DNA of 64,000 nucleotides from Flavonifractor sp. An112 (GTDB lineage Bacteria; Bacillota; Clostridia; Oscillospirales; Oscillospiraceae). Below are positions 29,735 through 37,476 of this stretch, piece by piece. The translations under genes and the position numbers were made by a program. The first letter of the stretch is position 1. Each line of letters starts with the position of its first letter. A model generated the notes under the pieces. The model did no database searches and had not been told where the DNA came from. It worked only from the letters and a program-made list of their open reading frames with translations. The DNA is taken from positions 231,487 to 295,486 of the forward strand of contig NZ_NFLU01000003.1 of NCBI RefSeq assembly GCF_002161085.1, read 5' to 3'.

Positions 29735-31351
29735 ATGTCCACACAGGCCAGATCCTCCATCCGTGCACGGCTGATGCGGATGAACCTGGTGATTGTCATC
29801 GTATCCATTGCTCTTTCCATAGGAGGGACCCTCTATTTTACCCTGCGCAGTGAGCAGACGGCTCTGGACAACAATCTGCTCAATTCCGCGTCCATTCTGT
29901 CCCAGGTACCTATGATCCAAGAGGCCCTGCAGGGGGAGCGTACCATAGAGGAGCTGTCCGATTATCTGGACGAAACCACCAGCCGTACTTCCGATATTGA
30001 CCTGATCCTGGTGGGAGACACCCAGTCCAAATTGCTCTATGTGCCGGACAGCACCCTGATCGGCACCTCCTATGTGGGGACGGCCCAGCAGGCGGCGCTG
30101 GCCGGTGCGGCCCCCTATACCTCCAATGAGACCGGGCCCATGGGCTCGGACCACTCCGCCTATGCCCCTGTGCGGGACGAGGCGGGGGAAGTGATCGGCT
30201 TCGTCATTGTAGGAGTCTACTTCCGCAGCGTGGCTCTGGTGGGTCTGCACACGGTGCTTCGCCTGCTGGCGGTGGGTGTGGTGGCGGCAGTGCTGGGTTC
30301 TCTGCTGGCCATGCGCCTGTCCCGCAGCATCAAGCAGTCCCTGATGGGTTATGAGCCGGACGCCTTTGCCCGCCGGTTCCACCAGAGGGAGGATATCCTG
30401 GACGCGCTTGAGGAGGGTATCCTGGCCATCGATGCAGAGCAGAAGGTGATTTTTCTCAACAAGGCGGCGGCGGAGATGCTCTCCATTGAACGGCAGACTG
30501 CCGTAGGCCGGCCCCTCCATGAGGTCTATCCCCGTTCCACTCTGGACCGCATCCTCCGCACCGGCCAGTCGGAGTACAACGTGAGTATGAACTCCCTGAA
30601 GGAGATCCGGGTGCTGGCTGACCGGATGCCGCTGTATGAGAATGGAACGCTGGCCGGTGCGGTGAGCATCTTCCGCAACCGCACCGAGCTGACCCGTATG
30701 GCGGATGATCTGACGGGTGTGCAGCATATGGTGGAGGCTATGCGGGCCTATACCCATGAATTTATGAATAAGCTCCATGTGATCCTGGGTCTGCTCCAGA
30801 TCGGAGAGCCGGAAAAGGCCCAGGAGTACATTATGGATACCACCCGGACCCAGCGGGTGGCGGTGAGCCGCATTATGAACCAGATTCGCCAGCCCTCGGT
30901 GGGGGCGCTGCTGGTAGGTAAGACCAGCCGGGCCAACGAACTGGGTATCCATCTGCGGTTGGACCGGGAGAGCACCCTCAGTGAGGAGAGCCTCTGGCTG
31001 CCGCCGGAGGCCTATGTGACCATTCTGGGCAATCTGATCGAAAACGCCATCGAGGTGCTCAACCAGTCCCGCCGTGCCATCAAAGAGGTGTCGGTGAGCA
31101 TCCGGGAGAGCGAGGACAGTCTGCTGCTGTGCGTGGAGGACACCGGGCCCGGCATCTCCCCGGCCCTGCGTCAGACTCTGTTTCAGCGGGGGGTATCCAC
31201 CAAGGGCCGCAGCCGGGGTACCGGCCTGGCATTGGTCCAGGAGGTGGTGGAGGCCTATCACGGGCAGATCCGGGTGGAATCGGAGCCGGGAGTGGGCACA
31301 TCGTTTTTTGTGAGCTTTTGCCGGGAGGAGGTCCCGGAGGACGGAGAGTGA
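29735..31351 (+). CDS. CitA/DcuS-type sensor histidine kinase
   Basis: ATG 29735 is nine bases after GGAGG; the in-frame GTG at 29729 is too close. The 538-residue protein has an N-terminal membrane helix (about residues 16-34) and an extracytoplasmic sensor of ~130 residues. A second helix follows (about 172-192), then a PAS domain (from DALEEGILAIDAEQKVIFLN). The phosphoacceptor region YTHEFMNKLHVILGLL carries the His. The C-terminus is an HATPase with NLIENAIEV, DTGPGI and GTGLAL. This layout is that of citrate/C4-dicarboxylate sensors, so a small carboxylate ligand is likely. The response regulator gene begins six bases downstream. Confidence 0.93.
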   Translation: MSTQARSSIRARLMRMNLVIVIVSIALSIGGTLYFTLRSEQTALDNNLLNSASILSQVPMIQEALQGERTIEELSDYLDETTSRTSDIDLILVGDTQSKLLYVPDSTLIGTSYVGTAQQAALAGAAPYTSNETGPMGSDHSAYAPVRDEAGEVIGFVIVGVYFRSVALVGLHTVLRLLAVGVVAAVLGSLLAMRLSRSIKQSLMGYEPDAFARRFHQREDILDALEEGILAIDAEQKVIFLNKAAAEMLSIERQTAVGRPLHEVYPRSTLDRILRTGQSEYNVSMNSLKEIRVLADRMPLYENGTLAGAVSIFRNRTELTRMADDLTGVQHMVEAMRAYTHEFMNKLHVILGLLQIGEPEKAQEYIMDTTRTQRVAVSRIMNQIRQPSVGALLVGKTSRANELGIHLRLDRESTLSEESLWLPPEAYVTILGNLIENAIEVLNQSRRAIKEVSVSIRESEDSLLLCVEDTGPGISPALRQTLFQRGVSTKGRSRGTGLALVQEVVEAYHGQIRVESEPGVGTSFFVSFCREEVPEDGE

Positions 31352-31357
31352 GTTTGG

Positions 31358-32026
31358 ATGTATCGCGTTGTGATTGTGGAAGACGATCCCATGGTTTCGT
31401 TGCTGGACCGGACTTTTACAGAGAAAGACCCACGGTTTCGGGTGATCCAGACCTTTCAGGACGGACGGGCCGCCCTGGAGTGGTTGGCTCAGAATCCGGC
31501 GGATCTGGTGGTGCTGGATGTCTATATGCCGCTGTTTACCGGGGTGGAGCTCCTTCACGCCCTCCGGGAGAGGGCCATCCCTGTAGACGCTATCATGGTC
31601 ACTGCCGCCAACGATGCCGCCACCGTGGACCAGCTGCTTAAAATGGGAGTGGTGGACTATCTGGTCAAGCCCTTTACATACGAGCGATTCCAGCAGGCGC
31701 TGGATACCTTTTGCCGCCACCGGGAGGCGGTCATGGGGGAGGAAGTGACTCAGGGAGAGCTGGATAAACTGTTTGCCCCGCCGGAATCCGGGGAGCACAG
31801 CGCCCCCAAGGGCCTCCAGGAGAGCACCCTGCGGCTCATCCGATCCTGTCTCCGGGCCGCGCCGCCCCAGGGACTGCCCAGCGAGGCCCTCTCCAAACAG
31901 ACCAATTTGTCGGTGGTGACGGTGCGCCGCTATGCCAACTACCTGGTGGAGCGGGGAGAGGCCTTCAGCACCATCAATTACGATACAGGCGGCCGCCCCT
32001 GCCGCCTGTATCGGGCAAAAGAGTGA
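31358..32026 (+). CDS. CitB/DcuR-type response regulator
   Basis: The 222-residue protein has a receiver domain with VEDDPM (acidic pocket), phosphoacceptor Asp in LVVLDVYMP (about residue 53) and the conserved Lys in LVKPF. The C-terminal part holds a winged-helix DNA-binding region (LPSEALSKQTNLSVVTVRRYANYLVERG, about residues 170-197), as in the CitB/DcuR branch. It is paired with the sensor kinase upstream. No transporter or citrate-type target gene is adjacent: the next gene is convergent and separated by a terminator. Its regulon therefore lies elsewhere, perhaps among dicarboxylate or malonate genes. Confidence 0.92.
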   Translation: MYRVVIVEDDPMVSLLDRTFTEKDPRFRVIQTFQDGRAALEWLAQNPADLVVLDVYMPLFTGVELLHALRERAIPVDAIMVTAANDAATVDQLLKMGVVDYLVKPFTYERFQQALDTFCRHREAVMGEEVTQGELDKLFAPPESGEHSAPKGLQESTLRLIRSCLRAAPPQGLPSEALSKQTNLSVVTVRRYANYLVERGEAFSTINYDTGGRPCRLYRAKE

Positions 32027-32051
32027 GGGGCACGGTTACCACGTAACGCGG

Positions 32052-32099
32052 CGATCCCCCCAACGCGGCTGTTTGCAGACGCGCTGGGGGGATCGTTTT
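32052..32099. terminator. Terminator after the two-component system
   Basis: CGATCCCCCC, A, ACGCG pairs with CGCG, CT, GGGGGGATCG across a loop of about 12 nt, followed by TTTT. Confidence 0.88.
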
Positions 32100-32121
32100 G
32101 GAGAGAAGGGCTGGATATGGA

Positions 32122-33474
32122 TTATGAAGGCTGTTGGGAATGAGATTCCTGCCAGAGCGCATCGGCTACCGGTTTCCACCGTTGGGCATAAGGAATCGTC
32201 TTTTCGCACAGATGCTCCGGGCTTTCCGGACTTTGGTAGTCGGTGTTGACAGCCCCAGTTTCGGCTACCATTTTGGGTAAGAACTCCGGGTTTTCCAGCA
32301 TAGGGCAGGGGCGGAGCATATTATTGTTGAAGGGCTGACTGCGGTGATAGGCCTGGAAGAGAGGAGATTTCAGGGCGTCCAGCAAACTTACATCGTGGAT
32401 ATTTACGTTGGAATAGTGGATAAACACACAGGGCTCCACATCGCCTTTGGCGTTGATGTGGAAATACCGCCGGCCGCCGGCGATGCAGCCGCCCACATAT
32501 TCGCCGTCGTTCTGGAAGTCCAGGGTGAAGATGGCCTTGGTGGAGCGGAAGGCGCGGATGGCATGGTACATTTTGGACCGCTGCTCCGGGGAGGGCAGCA
32601 GCTCCACGGCGGCGTCGTTGCCCACGGGCATATAGTGGAAGAACCAGGCGAACAGGGCACCGCTGTCAATGAGCTGGTCAAAGTACCGTTCGCTGCTTAC
32701 GTCGTCCACATTGCGGCTGGTATAGCAGGTGGAGATGCCGAAGGGCAGATTGTGGGAGTTCAGCAGAGCCATGACCGCGTGGACCTTCTGATAGACACCC
32801 TCTCCCCGCCGGGAGTCGTTTGCGGCCTCAAAGCCCTCCAGGGAGATGGCGGGGACAAAGTTTTTCACCCGCAGCATCTCCTGACAGAAAGCCTCGTCGA
32901 TCAGAGTGCCGTTGGTAAAGGACAGGAACATACAGTCCGGGTGCATTTCGCAGAGCTTTATGATGTCCCCTTTGCGTACCAGCGGCTCGCCGCCGGTGTA
33001 AATGTACATATAGGTGCCCAGCTTTTTGCCCTGGGTGATGATAGAGTCCAGATCCTCCAGGCTCAGGTTGAGTTGGTGACCGTATTCCGCCGCCCAGCAG
33101 CCGGTGCAGTGCATATTGCAGGCGGAGGTGGGGTCCAGCAGGATGGCCCAGGGGATGTTGCAGTCCTCCCGCTTGCTGATCTCCTCCTGAATGGCGCTGC
33201 CCTTCAGACTGGCATTGAGCAGGAAGTTCTCAGCAAAGGCCTTCCGCACCCCCACATCCAGCTGGAAGAACCGCAGGATCAGCTGATACCAGTTGTTCTT
33301 TTCCTGAATAGCCTTGCGGAAGGCATCCCGCTGAGGCCGGTACCAGTCGGACGGGGTATATTTGTCAAACAGCTCCATGAGCTTGGGGATGTTTTCCTCC
33401 GGATTGCCGTCCAGATAACGAAGGACCTGATTGATGGCAAACCGCTGCATGGCGTCTTTTACGGGATTGCTCAT
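32122..33474 (-). CDS. Radical SAM protein with C-terminal cysteine cluster
   Basis: I start at ATG 33474 because AAGG lies nine bases upstream; an ATG at 33483 directly touches that site. The 450-residue protein has the radical SAM motif SACNMHCTGCWA (about residues 117-128) and TGGEPL (about 161-166). C-terminal cysteines (GGCIAGGRRYFHI, EPCVFIHY, RPCPML) suggest a SPASM-like auxiliary cluster. It resembles peptide- or lipid-modifying radical SAM proteins of the HpnH-like broad group. No small precursor peptide is seen next to it. A DhaS-like TetR gene lies just upstream on the same strand, with a 43-nt palindrome between. The substrate is unknown. Confidence 0.85.
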   Translation of the reverse strand: MSNPVKDAMQRFAINQVLRYLDGNPEENIPKLMELFDKYTPSDWYRPQRDAFRKAIQEKNNWYQLILRFFQLDVGVRKAFAENFLLNASLKGSAIQEEISKREDCNIPWAILLDPTSACNMHCTGCWAAEYGHQLNLSLEDLDSIITQGKKLGTYMYIYTGGEPLVRKGDIIKLCEMHPDCMFLSFTNGTLIDEAFCQEMLRVKNFVPAISLEGFEAANDSRRGEGVYQKVHAVMALLNSHNLPFGISTCYTSRNVDDVSSERYFDQLIDSGALFAWFFHYMPVGNDAAVELLPSPEQRSKMYHAIRAFRSTKAIFTLDFQNDGEYVGGCIAGGRRYFHINAKGDVEPCVFIHYSNVNIHDVSLLDALKSPLFQAYHRSQPFNNNMLRPCPMLENPEFLPKMVAETGAVNTDYQSPESPEHLCEKTIPYAQRWKPVADALWQESHSQQPS

Positions 33475-33513
33475 ATAATTCATCCTTTCCGTACTGCATC
33501 ACAGTTTTCTGCC

Positions 33514-33543
33514 ATTATAACGGGAACCGGCAGAGACTGTCAT
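33514..33543 (-). promoter_or_regulatory. Promoter of the radical SAM gene
   Basis: On the minus strand ATGACA (33543-33538) and TATAAT (33519-33514) are separated by 18 bp. The -10 box is perfect. The palindrome 33548-33590 lies just upstream of the -35 box. Confidence 0.7.
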
Positions 33544-33547
33544 GAGA

Positions 33548-33590
33548 CAAAATCGGGATATGTCAAAAATTTTGACATATCCCGATTTTG
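33548..33590. promoter_or_regulatory. Perfect 43-nt palindrome between TetR gene and radical SAM gene
   Basis: The arm 33548-33568 (CAAAATCGGGATATGTCAAA, then A) is exactly complementary to 33570-33590 around one A. It includes TGTCAAAAATTTTGACA at its centre. It can be read as the terminator of the upstream tetR-type gene (a weak T-run follows) or as the operator of that regulator, placed just upstream of the radical SAM promoter. Confidence 0.75.
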
Positions 33591-33610
33591 TTGCAGTTTC
33601 TCTATAAACA

Positions 33611-34183
33611 TTACAAATCAAAAGATTCGGCGGGAAATGAGGAACGCTGTTCCGCAAAGCGGATCACGGCGCCCAGCTGCTTTACGTTCCGGGTGAATTC
33701 TTCGGGTAGCATCCCGTTTCTTGACAGGATCCACCGTGCAATGCAGCAGACAATAGCGTCAGCAAAAAAGTTGGCGGTAAATTCGTCACATTTTCCGTCT
33801 GCCGGCAGGAAGGAGAAGTAGTGTTTGAAAATGGAAAAGACGCTTCGTTGAAAATGAACGAGAAAGGAGTCCTGCCCCTTCACTTGCAGCGCGGAGCGAT
33901 AAAAGACCCGGTTTTCATAGAAATAGTCGCATAGCTGTTGGAACTTATCCCAGGGATCTTCCTGAGCGGCGTCAGGACTGTCCCGTAGTACCGCGCCTAT
34001 TTCAGAATCAAAGATCCAGTTAATAAGGTGGTATTTATCCCGGAAATGGTAATAGAAGCTCTGCCGTTTCATGCCGCACCGCTGGCAGATAAAGGCCACG
34101 TTGATTTTTTCAATGGGCATTTCCCGCATGAGCTCCTTCAGCGCCTGAGCCAGCGCTTTTTTGGTAATGGTGGAGTCTGGCAT
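33611..34183 (-). CDS. TetR-family regulator of the DhaS type
   Basis: ATG 34183 is chosen because AGGAGGGATCGCC precedes it; longer upstream reading frame has no ribosome-binding site. The 190-residue protein has an N-terminal TetR helix-turn-helix of the DhaS kind (TKKALAQALKELMREMPIEK, then ICQRCGMKRQSFYYHFRDKYHLINWIF). A helical ligand domain with several aromatic residues follows. DhaS regulates dihydroxyacetone kinase operons in lactic bacteria, but no dha genes are here, so the name only reflects the family. It probably controls the radical SAM gene immediately downstream through the 43-nt palindrome. Confidence 0.88.
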   Translation of the reverse strand: MPDSTITKKALAQALKELMREMPIEKINVAFICQRCGMKRQSFYYHFRDKYHLINWIFDSEIGAVLRDSPDAAQEDPWDKFQQLCDYFYENRVFYRSALQVKGQDSFLVHFQRSVFSIFKHYFSFLPADGKCDEFTANFFADAIVCCIARWILSRNGMLPEEFTRNVKQLGAVIRFAEQRSSFPAESFDL

Positions 34184-34364
34184 GGCGATCCCTCCTGTGA
34201 AATGGTATGATACCATAGTTTCTACAGCGGTGCAAGAATGGGGAACGGCACAGGAGGGGCAACCTTTAGGATTGTTAAGACAGCCTTCAGAAAACCTTTC
34301 TGTATCCCTGCCTGCCATCTGATATACTGCTTACATCAGAATTGCAGGATGGAGGAGGGCTGTT

Positions 34365-34799
34365 ATGGAGTTTGTATGCAGCACCCGATATTCCCAAAAG
34401 ACCCTGACCGCCATGGCCAGAGCACTGCGGAAAACAGTCCGGGTCAAGATGAATCTATGGCTTAAAGTCGTCTGTGCCGTTTTGATTGGTATTTGCCTGC
34501 TGTCCATCTATGCGTCCTGGGACGATCCCTGGTATGTGGGTACCAACGGAGTGGTGATCGTTTTTCTGCTGGTAGTACAGTGGAAGCAGGATTGGCTGAA
34601 CGGCTATATTGCCCGGCGGCGGGCGCTGCCCGGCACGGAGTTCAGCAGTACCACGTTTCATCAGGATTGCTTTGAGACCCAAATCGCCGGAGCTGTGACA
34701 CAGTGGAAGTATGATATGCCCCGCAGCCCTGGCAGCGGAATCGATGGGTGCCGGTGCTTCCGCCCAGGTGTGCTACCCCACCTCCATCACCCGCAGTGA
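34365..34799 (+). pseudogene. YcxB-like membrane protein, truncated and fused to foreign sequence
   Basis: The first ~116 of 144 residues look like a YcxB-family protein. Two membrane helices (LWLKVVCAVLIGICLLSIY and GVVIVFLLVVQW, about residues 31-70) are followed by the start of the cytoplasmic domain (FHQDCFETQIAGAVTQWKYD). From about 34712 the frame enters unrelated GC-rich DNA and reads MPRSPGSGIDGCRCFRPGVL, which is not protein-like; in another frame that DNA encodes conjugative-element protein. The YcxB domain is therefore cut and its last ~28 residues are junk. AGGAGG precedes the ATG. The break marks the left edge of the conjugative-element relics. Confidence 0.7.
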
Positions 34800-35148
34800 G
34801 GACGGTACGGAGCTGAAGAAGATCTACGACCTGGGGCCGGAGGATGACCCGGCGGGCATTCCACGCTCAGACTTTGAGCAGGATGGCTTCCACTATGTGG
34901 CCCTGTGCGGCACCGGAGGGCAGGCCATGCACTGGATGCTGGAGCAGAATCAACACCTGCGGGACGTGGTGCTCTGCCTGGACAGTGACGGGCCGGGACA
35001 GTCTGCCGCCAGACGGCTCCAGACAGAATTGCAGGAAGGAGGATACCACTGTGGTATCCTCCTTCCCGTATATAAAGACTGGAACGAAGACCTGGTGGCT
35101 GGTGCGCTTACAGCATCCCTGTCCATGACTGCGGTCCAGAGCTTATGA
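34711..35148 (+). pseudogene. Fused remnants of two conjugative-element proteins (exported protein N-terminus + Toprim domain)
   Basis: The 145-residue frame has two unlike parts. Residues ~5-60 (PAALAAESMGAGASAQVCYP, then DGTELKKIYDLGPEDDPAGI and PRSDFEQDGFHY) look like the end of a signal peptide and the start of an exported protein typical of Clostridial conjugative elements. From VALCGTGGQAMHWMLEQN to KDWNEDL (about residues 62-130) it is a Toprim domain of the DUF3991/Toprim kind, with the LCLDSDGPG acidic motif. The join is in frame, near 34890. No ribosome-binding site fits the nominal start. Deletion between two element genes is the simplest origin. Confidence 0.7.
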
Positions 35149-35283
35149 GCCGGAACCATGACAGCCTCCGCCAAGGGAGAAGTATGCCCTTTTCCTGGAC
35201 CGGGGGTCGGTTCACCGTGGACCACCCAGAAGGTCACACTGGAAGAGGGCTCAAATACAGAGAACGAGAAAGGAGACCGAACC

Positions 35284-37026
35284 ATGATAGACGAAAACTG
35301 GATGTTGATTGGACTGCTGGCCCTGGTATTTGGAGCTCTGGTTGCGATAGCTGCCCTCTCCAACCGGGGCAGCCTGAACAGCATCAAGAACAAGACGGTG
35401 GGTGACGGCCAGTACGGAACTGCCCGCTGGGCCACCGAGAAGGAGATCCGCAAGAGCTACCGGCGGATACCCTTCCGGCCGGCCCTGTGGAGAAAGGGAG
35501 AGCAGCTCCCAGAGGCCCAGGGCCTGGTGCTGGGCTGCATTGGAAAAAAGGACAGGCTGGCCGCTCTGGTGGACTGCGATGACATCCACTGCCTGATGAT
35601 CGGCGCCTCCGGTGTGGGCAAGACGGCCTACTTTCTGTACCCCAACATGGAATATGCCTGTGCCAGCGGCATGAGCTTTCTGGCCCTGGATACCAAGGGG
35701 GATCTGGCCAGAAACTACGGCGCCATTGCCACCAAATACTACGGCTACCAGGTGGCGGTGGTGGATCTGCGCAACCCCACCCGCTCAGACGGCTACAACC
35801 TGCTCACCCTCATCAACCACTACATGGACGTGTGCAGGCAGAAGCCGGACAATCTGGCGGCCCGGGCCAGGTCGGAGAAGTACGCCAAGATTTTATCCAA
35901 GACCATCATCAATCCCGAGGGGGAGAGCTTTGCCCAGAACCAGTATTTCTACGACGCCGCCGAGGGTGTGCTCACCGCAGTCATCCTGCTGCTGGCCGAA
36001 TACCTGCCGCCCAAGGAGATTGACGGAGAACTTCGGGAGCGGAGGCACATCGTGTCCGTGTTCAAGCTGGTGCAGGAACTGCTGGCTCCCAGCATGGTGC
36101 CGGGGAGAAATGAGTTTCAATTCCTCATGGACCACCTGCCGGAGGAACACAAGGCCAAGTGGTTCTCCGGCTCCGCCCTTAACGCTGCGGAACAGTCCAT
36201 GGCCTCCGTCATGTCCACCGTCCTGGCCCGGCTCAACACCTTCCTGGACAGCGAGCTGGAGCAGGTGCTGTGCTTTGACAGCGCCATGGACGCGGAGAGC
36301 TTTGCATCAAGGAAATCCGCCATCTTCTTGATTCTGCCCGAGGAGGACACCACCAAGAACTTCATGGCCGGGCTGATGATACAGACATTGAGCCGGGAAC
36401 TGTTCTCCGTGGCGGACGAGCACGACGGAAAGCTTCAGAACCGGGTGGTGTTCTTCTGTGACGAGCTAGGTACCATGCCCGCCTTTGACATCCTGCCCCT
36501 CTTCTCCGCCGGCCGCTCCCGCCGGCTCACCCTGGTGCCCATCATTCAGTCCTTGGCACAGCTGGAGAAGAACTACGGGAAAGAGGGAGCGGAGATCATC
36601 CAGGACAATGTGCAGGACACCATCTTCGGCGGCTTTGCCCCCAACAGCAAAACCGCCGAGGCTCTTTCCAAAGCCCTGGGCAACCGCACGGTTATGAGCG
36701 GAACCATCTCCAGAGGCAAGAGCGAGTCCGGCCAATCACTGCAGATGATCCAACGCCCTCTCATGACGCCGGACGAACTCAAATCACTTCCCAAGGGTCA
36801 CTTCATTGTCATGAAAACCGGCACTCACCCCATGCGTACCCGGCTGCGGTTGTTCCTGGAGTGGGGTATCACCTTTGGAAAACCGTACCATGTGCCGGAA
36901 AAGGCTGCCCGGAAGGTGTACTATGCAGACAAAAAGGAGTTCCTACACACGGTCTTACCGGAATTCCCAGCTATCGCAGAAAACTCGCGGCAGAAAGGCT
37001 ATCATACCCCAAGAAGGGACAGATGA
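35284..37026 (+). CDS. VirD4/TraG-type conjugation coupling ATPase
   Basis: I use ATG 35284 behind AAAGGAGACCG; frame upstream of it has no ribosome-binding site. The 580-residue protein has one N-terminal membrane helix (WMLIGLLALVFGALVAIAAL), then GTARWATEKEI. The Walker A loop is MIGASGVGKTAYFLYPN (about residues 103-119), followed by LDTKGDLARNY. Walker B is VVFFCDELGTMP (about 386-397). This is the pattern of Gram-positive T4SS coupling proteins that deliver relaxase-DNA to the channel. The length is close to the family norm, so this gene seems complete although its element is not. It is followed five bases later by a small DNA-binding protein gene. Confidence 0.93.
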   Translation: MIDENWMLIGLLALVFGALVAIAALSNRGSLNSIKNKTVGDGQYGTARWATEKEIRKSYRRIPFRPALWRKGEQLPEAQGLVLGCIGKKDRLAALVDCDDIHCLMIGASGVGKTAYFLYPNMEYACASGMSFLALDTKGDLARNYGAIATKYYGYQVAVVDLRNPTRSDGYNLLTLINHYMDVCRQKPDNLAARARSEKYAKILSKTIINPEGESFAQNQYFYDAAEGVLTAVILLLAEYLPPKEIDGELRERRHIVSVFKLVQELLAPSMVPGRNEFQFLMDHLPEEHKAKWFSGSALNAAEQSMASVMSTVLARLNTFLDSELEQVLCFDSAMDAESFASRKSAIFLILPEEDTTKNFMAGLMIQTLSRELFSVADEHDGKLQNRVVFFCDELGTMPAFDILPLFSAGRSRRLTLVPIIQSLAQLEKNYGKEGAEIIQDNVQDTIFGGFAPNSKTAEALSKALGNRTVMSGTISRGKSESGQSLQMIQRPLMTPDELKSLPKGHFIVMKTGTHPMRTRLRLFLEWGITFGKPYHVPEKAARKVYYADKKEFLHTVLPEFPAIAENSRQKGYHTPRRDR

Positions 37027-37030
37027 CACT

Positions 37031-37288
37031 ATGAGTTACTTCAATGAAATCTACGGTGACCCTGAACTGAGCAGCAAAGCTAAAATGGTGCTGCTCTACT
37101 TACATGACCGTGCCAACCAGAAGGGTGAAAGCTGGTACGCCATCAACACCATGGCCAGGGAACTAAGCCTCTCTCGCTCCAGTATAAAGCGGGCCTTGGC
37201 GGAATTGGTCCGTCAAAAACGAATAAATGTACAGCATAGATTTCGAAATAATGGTAGTTGCACATCTAACACTTATTACCTAATATAG
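37031..37288 (+). CDS. Small winged-helix (HTH_36-type) protein of the conjugative element, possibly truncated
   Basis: ATG 37031 is preceded by AAGGGACAGATGACACT, and I use it rather than an upstream frame that overlaps the coupling-protein gene. The 85-residue product contains a helix-turn-helix, YAINTMARELSLSRSSIKRALAELVRQ region (about residues 38-62), like those of element-borne replication or regulatory proteins. Such proteins are often longer, so the end at TYYLI may be premature. Base composition drops sharply to AT-rich after the stop, which may mark an old deletion end. The role is unknown. Confidence 0.7.
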   Translation: MSYFNEIYGDPELSSKAKMVLLYLHDRANQKGESWYAINTMARELSLSRSSIKRALAELVRQKRINVQHRFRNNGSCTSNTYYLI

Positions 37289-37379
37289 CAAGTGAACTCG
37301 CTAATGTGGGTTAACTTGCTGAACTGTAACAGATAATTCTTGTAAACGTCAGCAGATAACATGATTTCTATTTTCGCTG

Positions 37380-37427
37380 AAAGGCATAATGCGACACTGC
37401 TAGTAGCTGTGTCGCATTATGCCTTTT
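37380..37427. terminator. Bidirectional terminator at the edge of the element relic
   Basis: AAAGGCATAATGCGACAC (37380-37397) pairs with GTGTCGCATTATGCCTTT (37409-37426), with a T on the plus-strand side and A-runs on the other. It separates the element relic from the convergent permease gene. Confidence 0.92.
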
Positions 37428-37476
37428 GATATCCTGGCTATAGATTGGTGGTTAGCGTCAGTGGCGGTAGTTTTGT

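Larger units (their letters stand above)
34711..37290 (+). mobile_element. Relic of an integrative conjugative element
   Basis: Between a broken YcxB-like gene and a strong terminator at 37380 lie fused remnants of two element proteins, a VirD4/TraG coupling ATPase and a small winged-helix protein. Relaxase, integrase, VirB4-like and other transfer genes are absent, so the unit cannot move by itself. No flanking direct repeat was found by eye. The limits given are those of the element-like genes, not of proven att sites. Confidence 0.75.
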
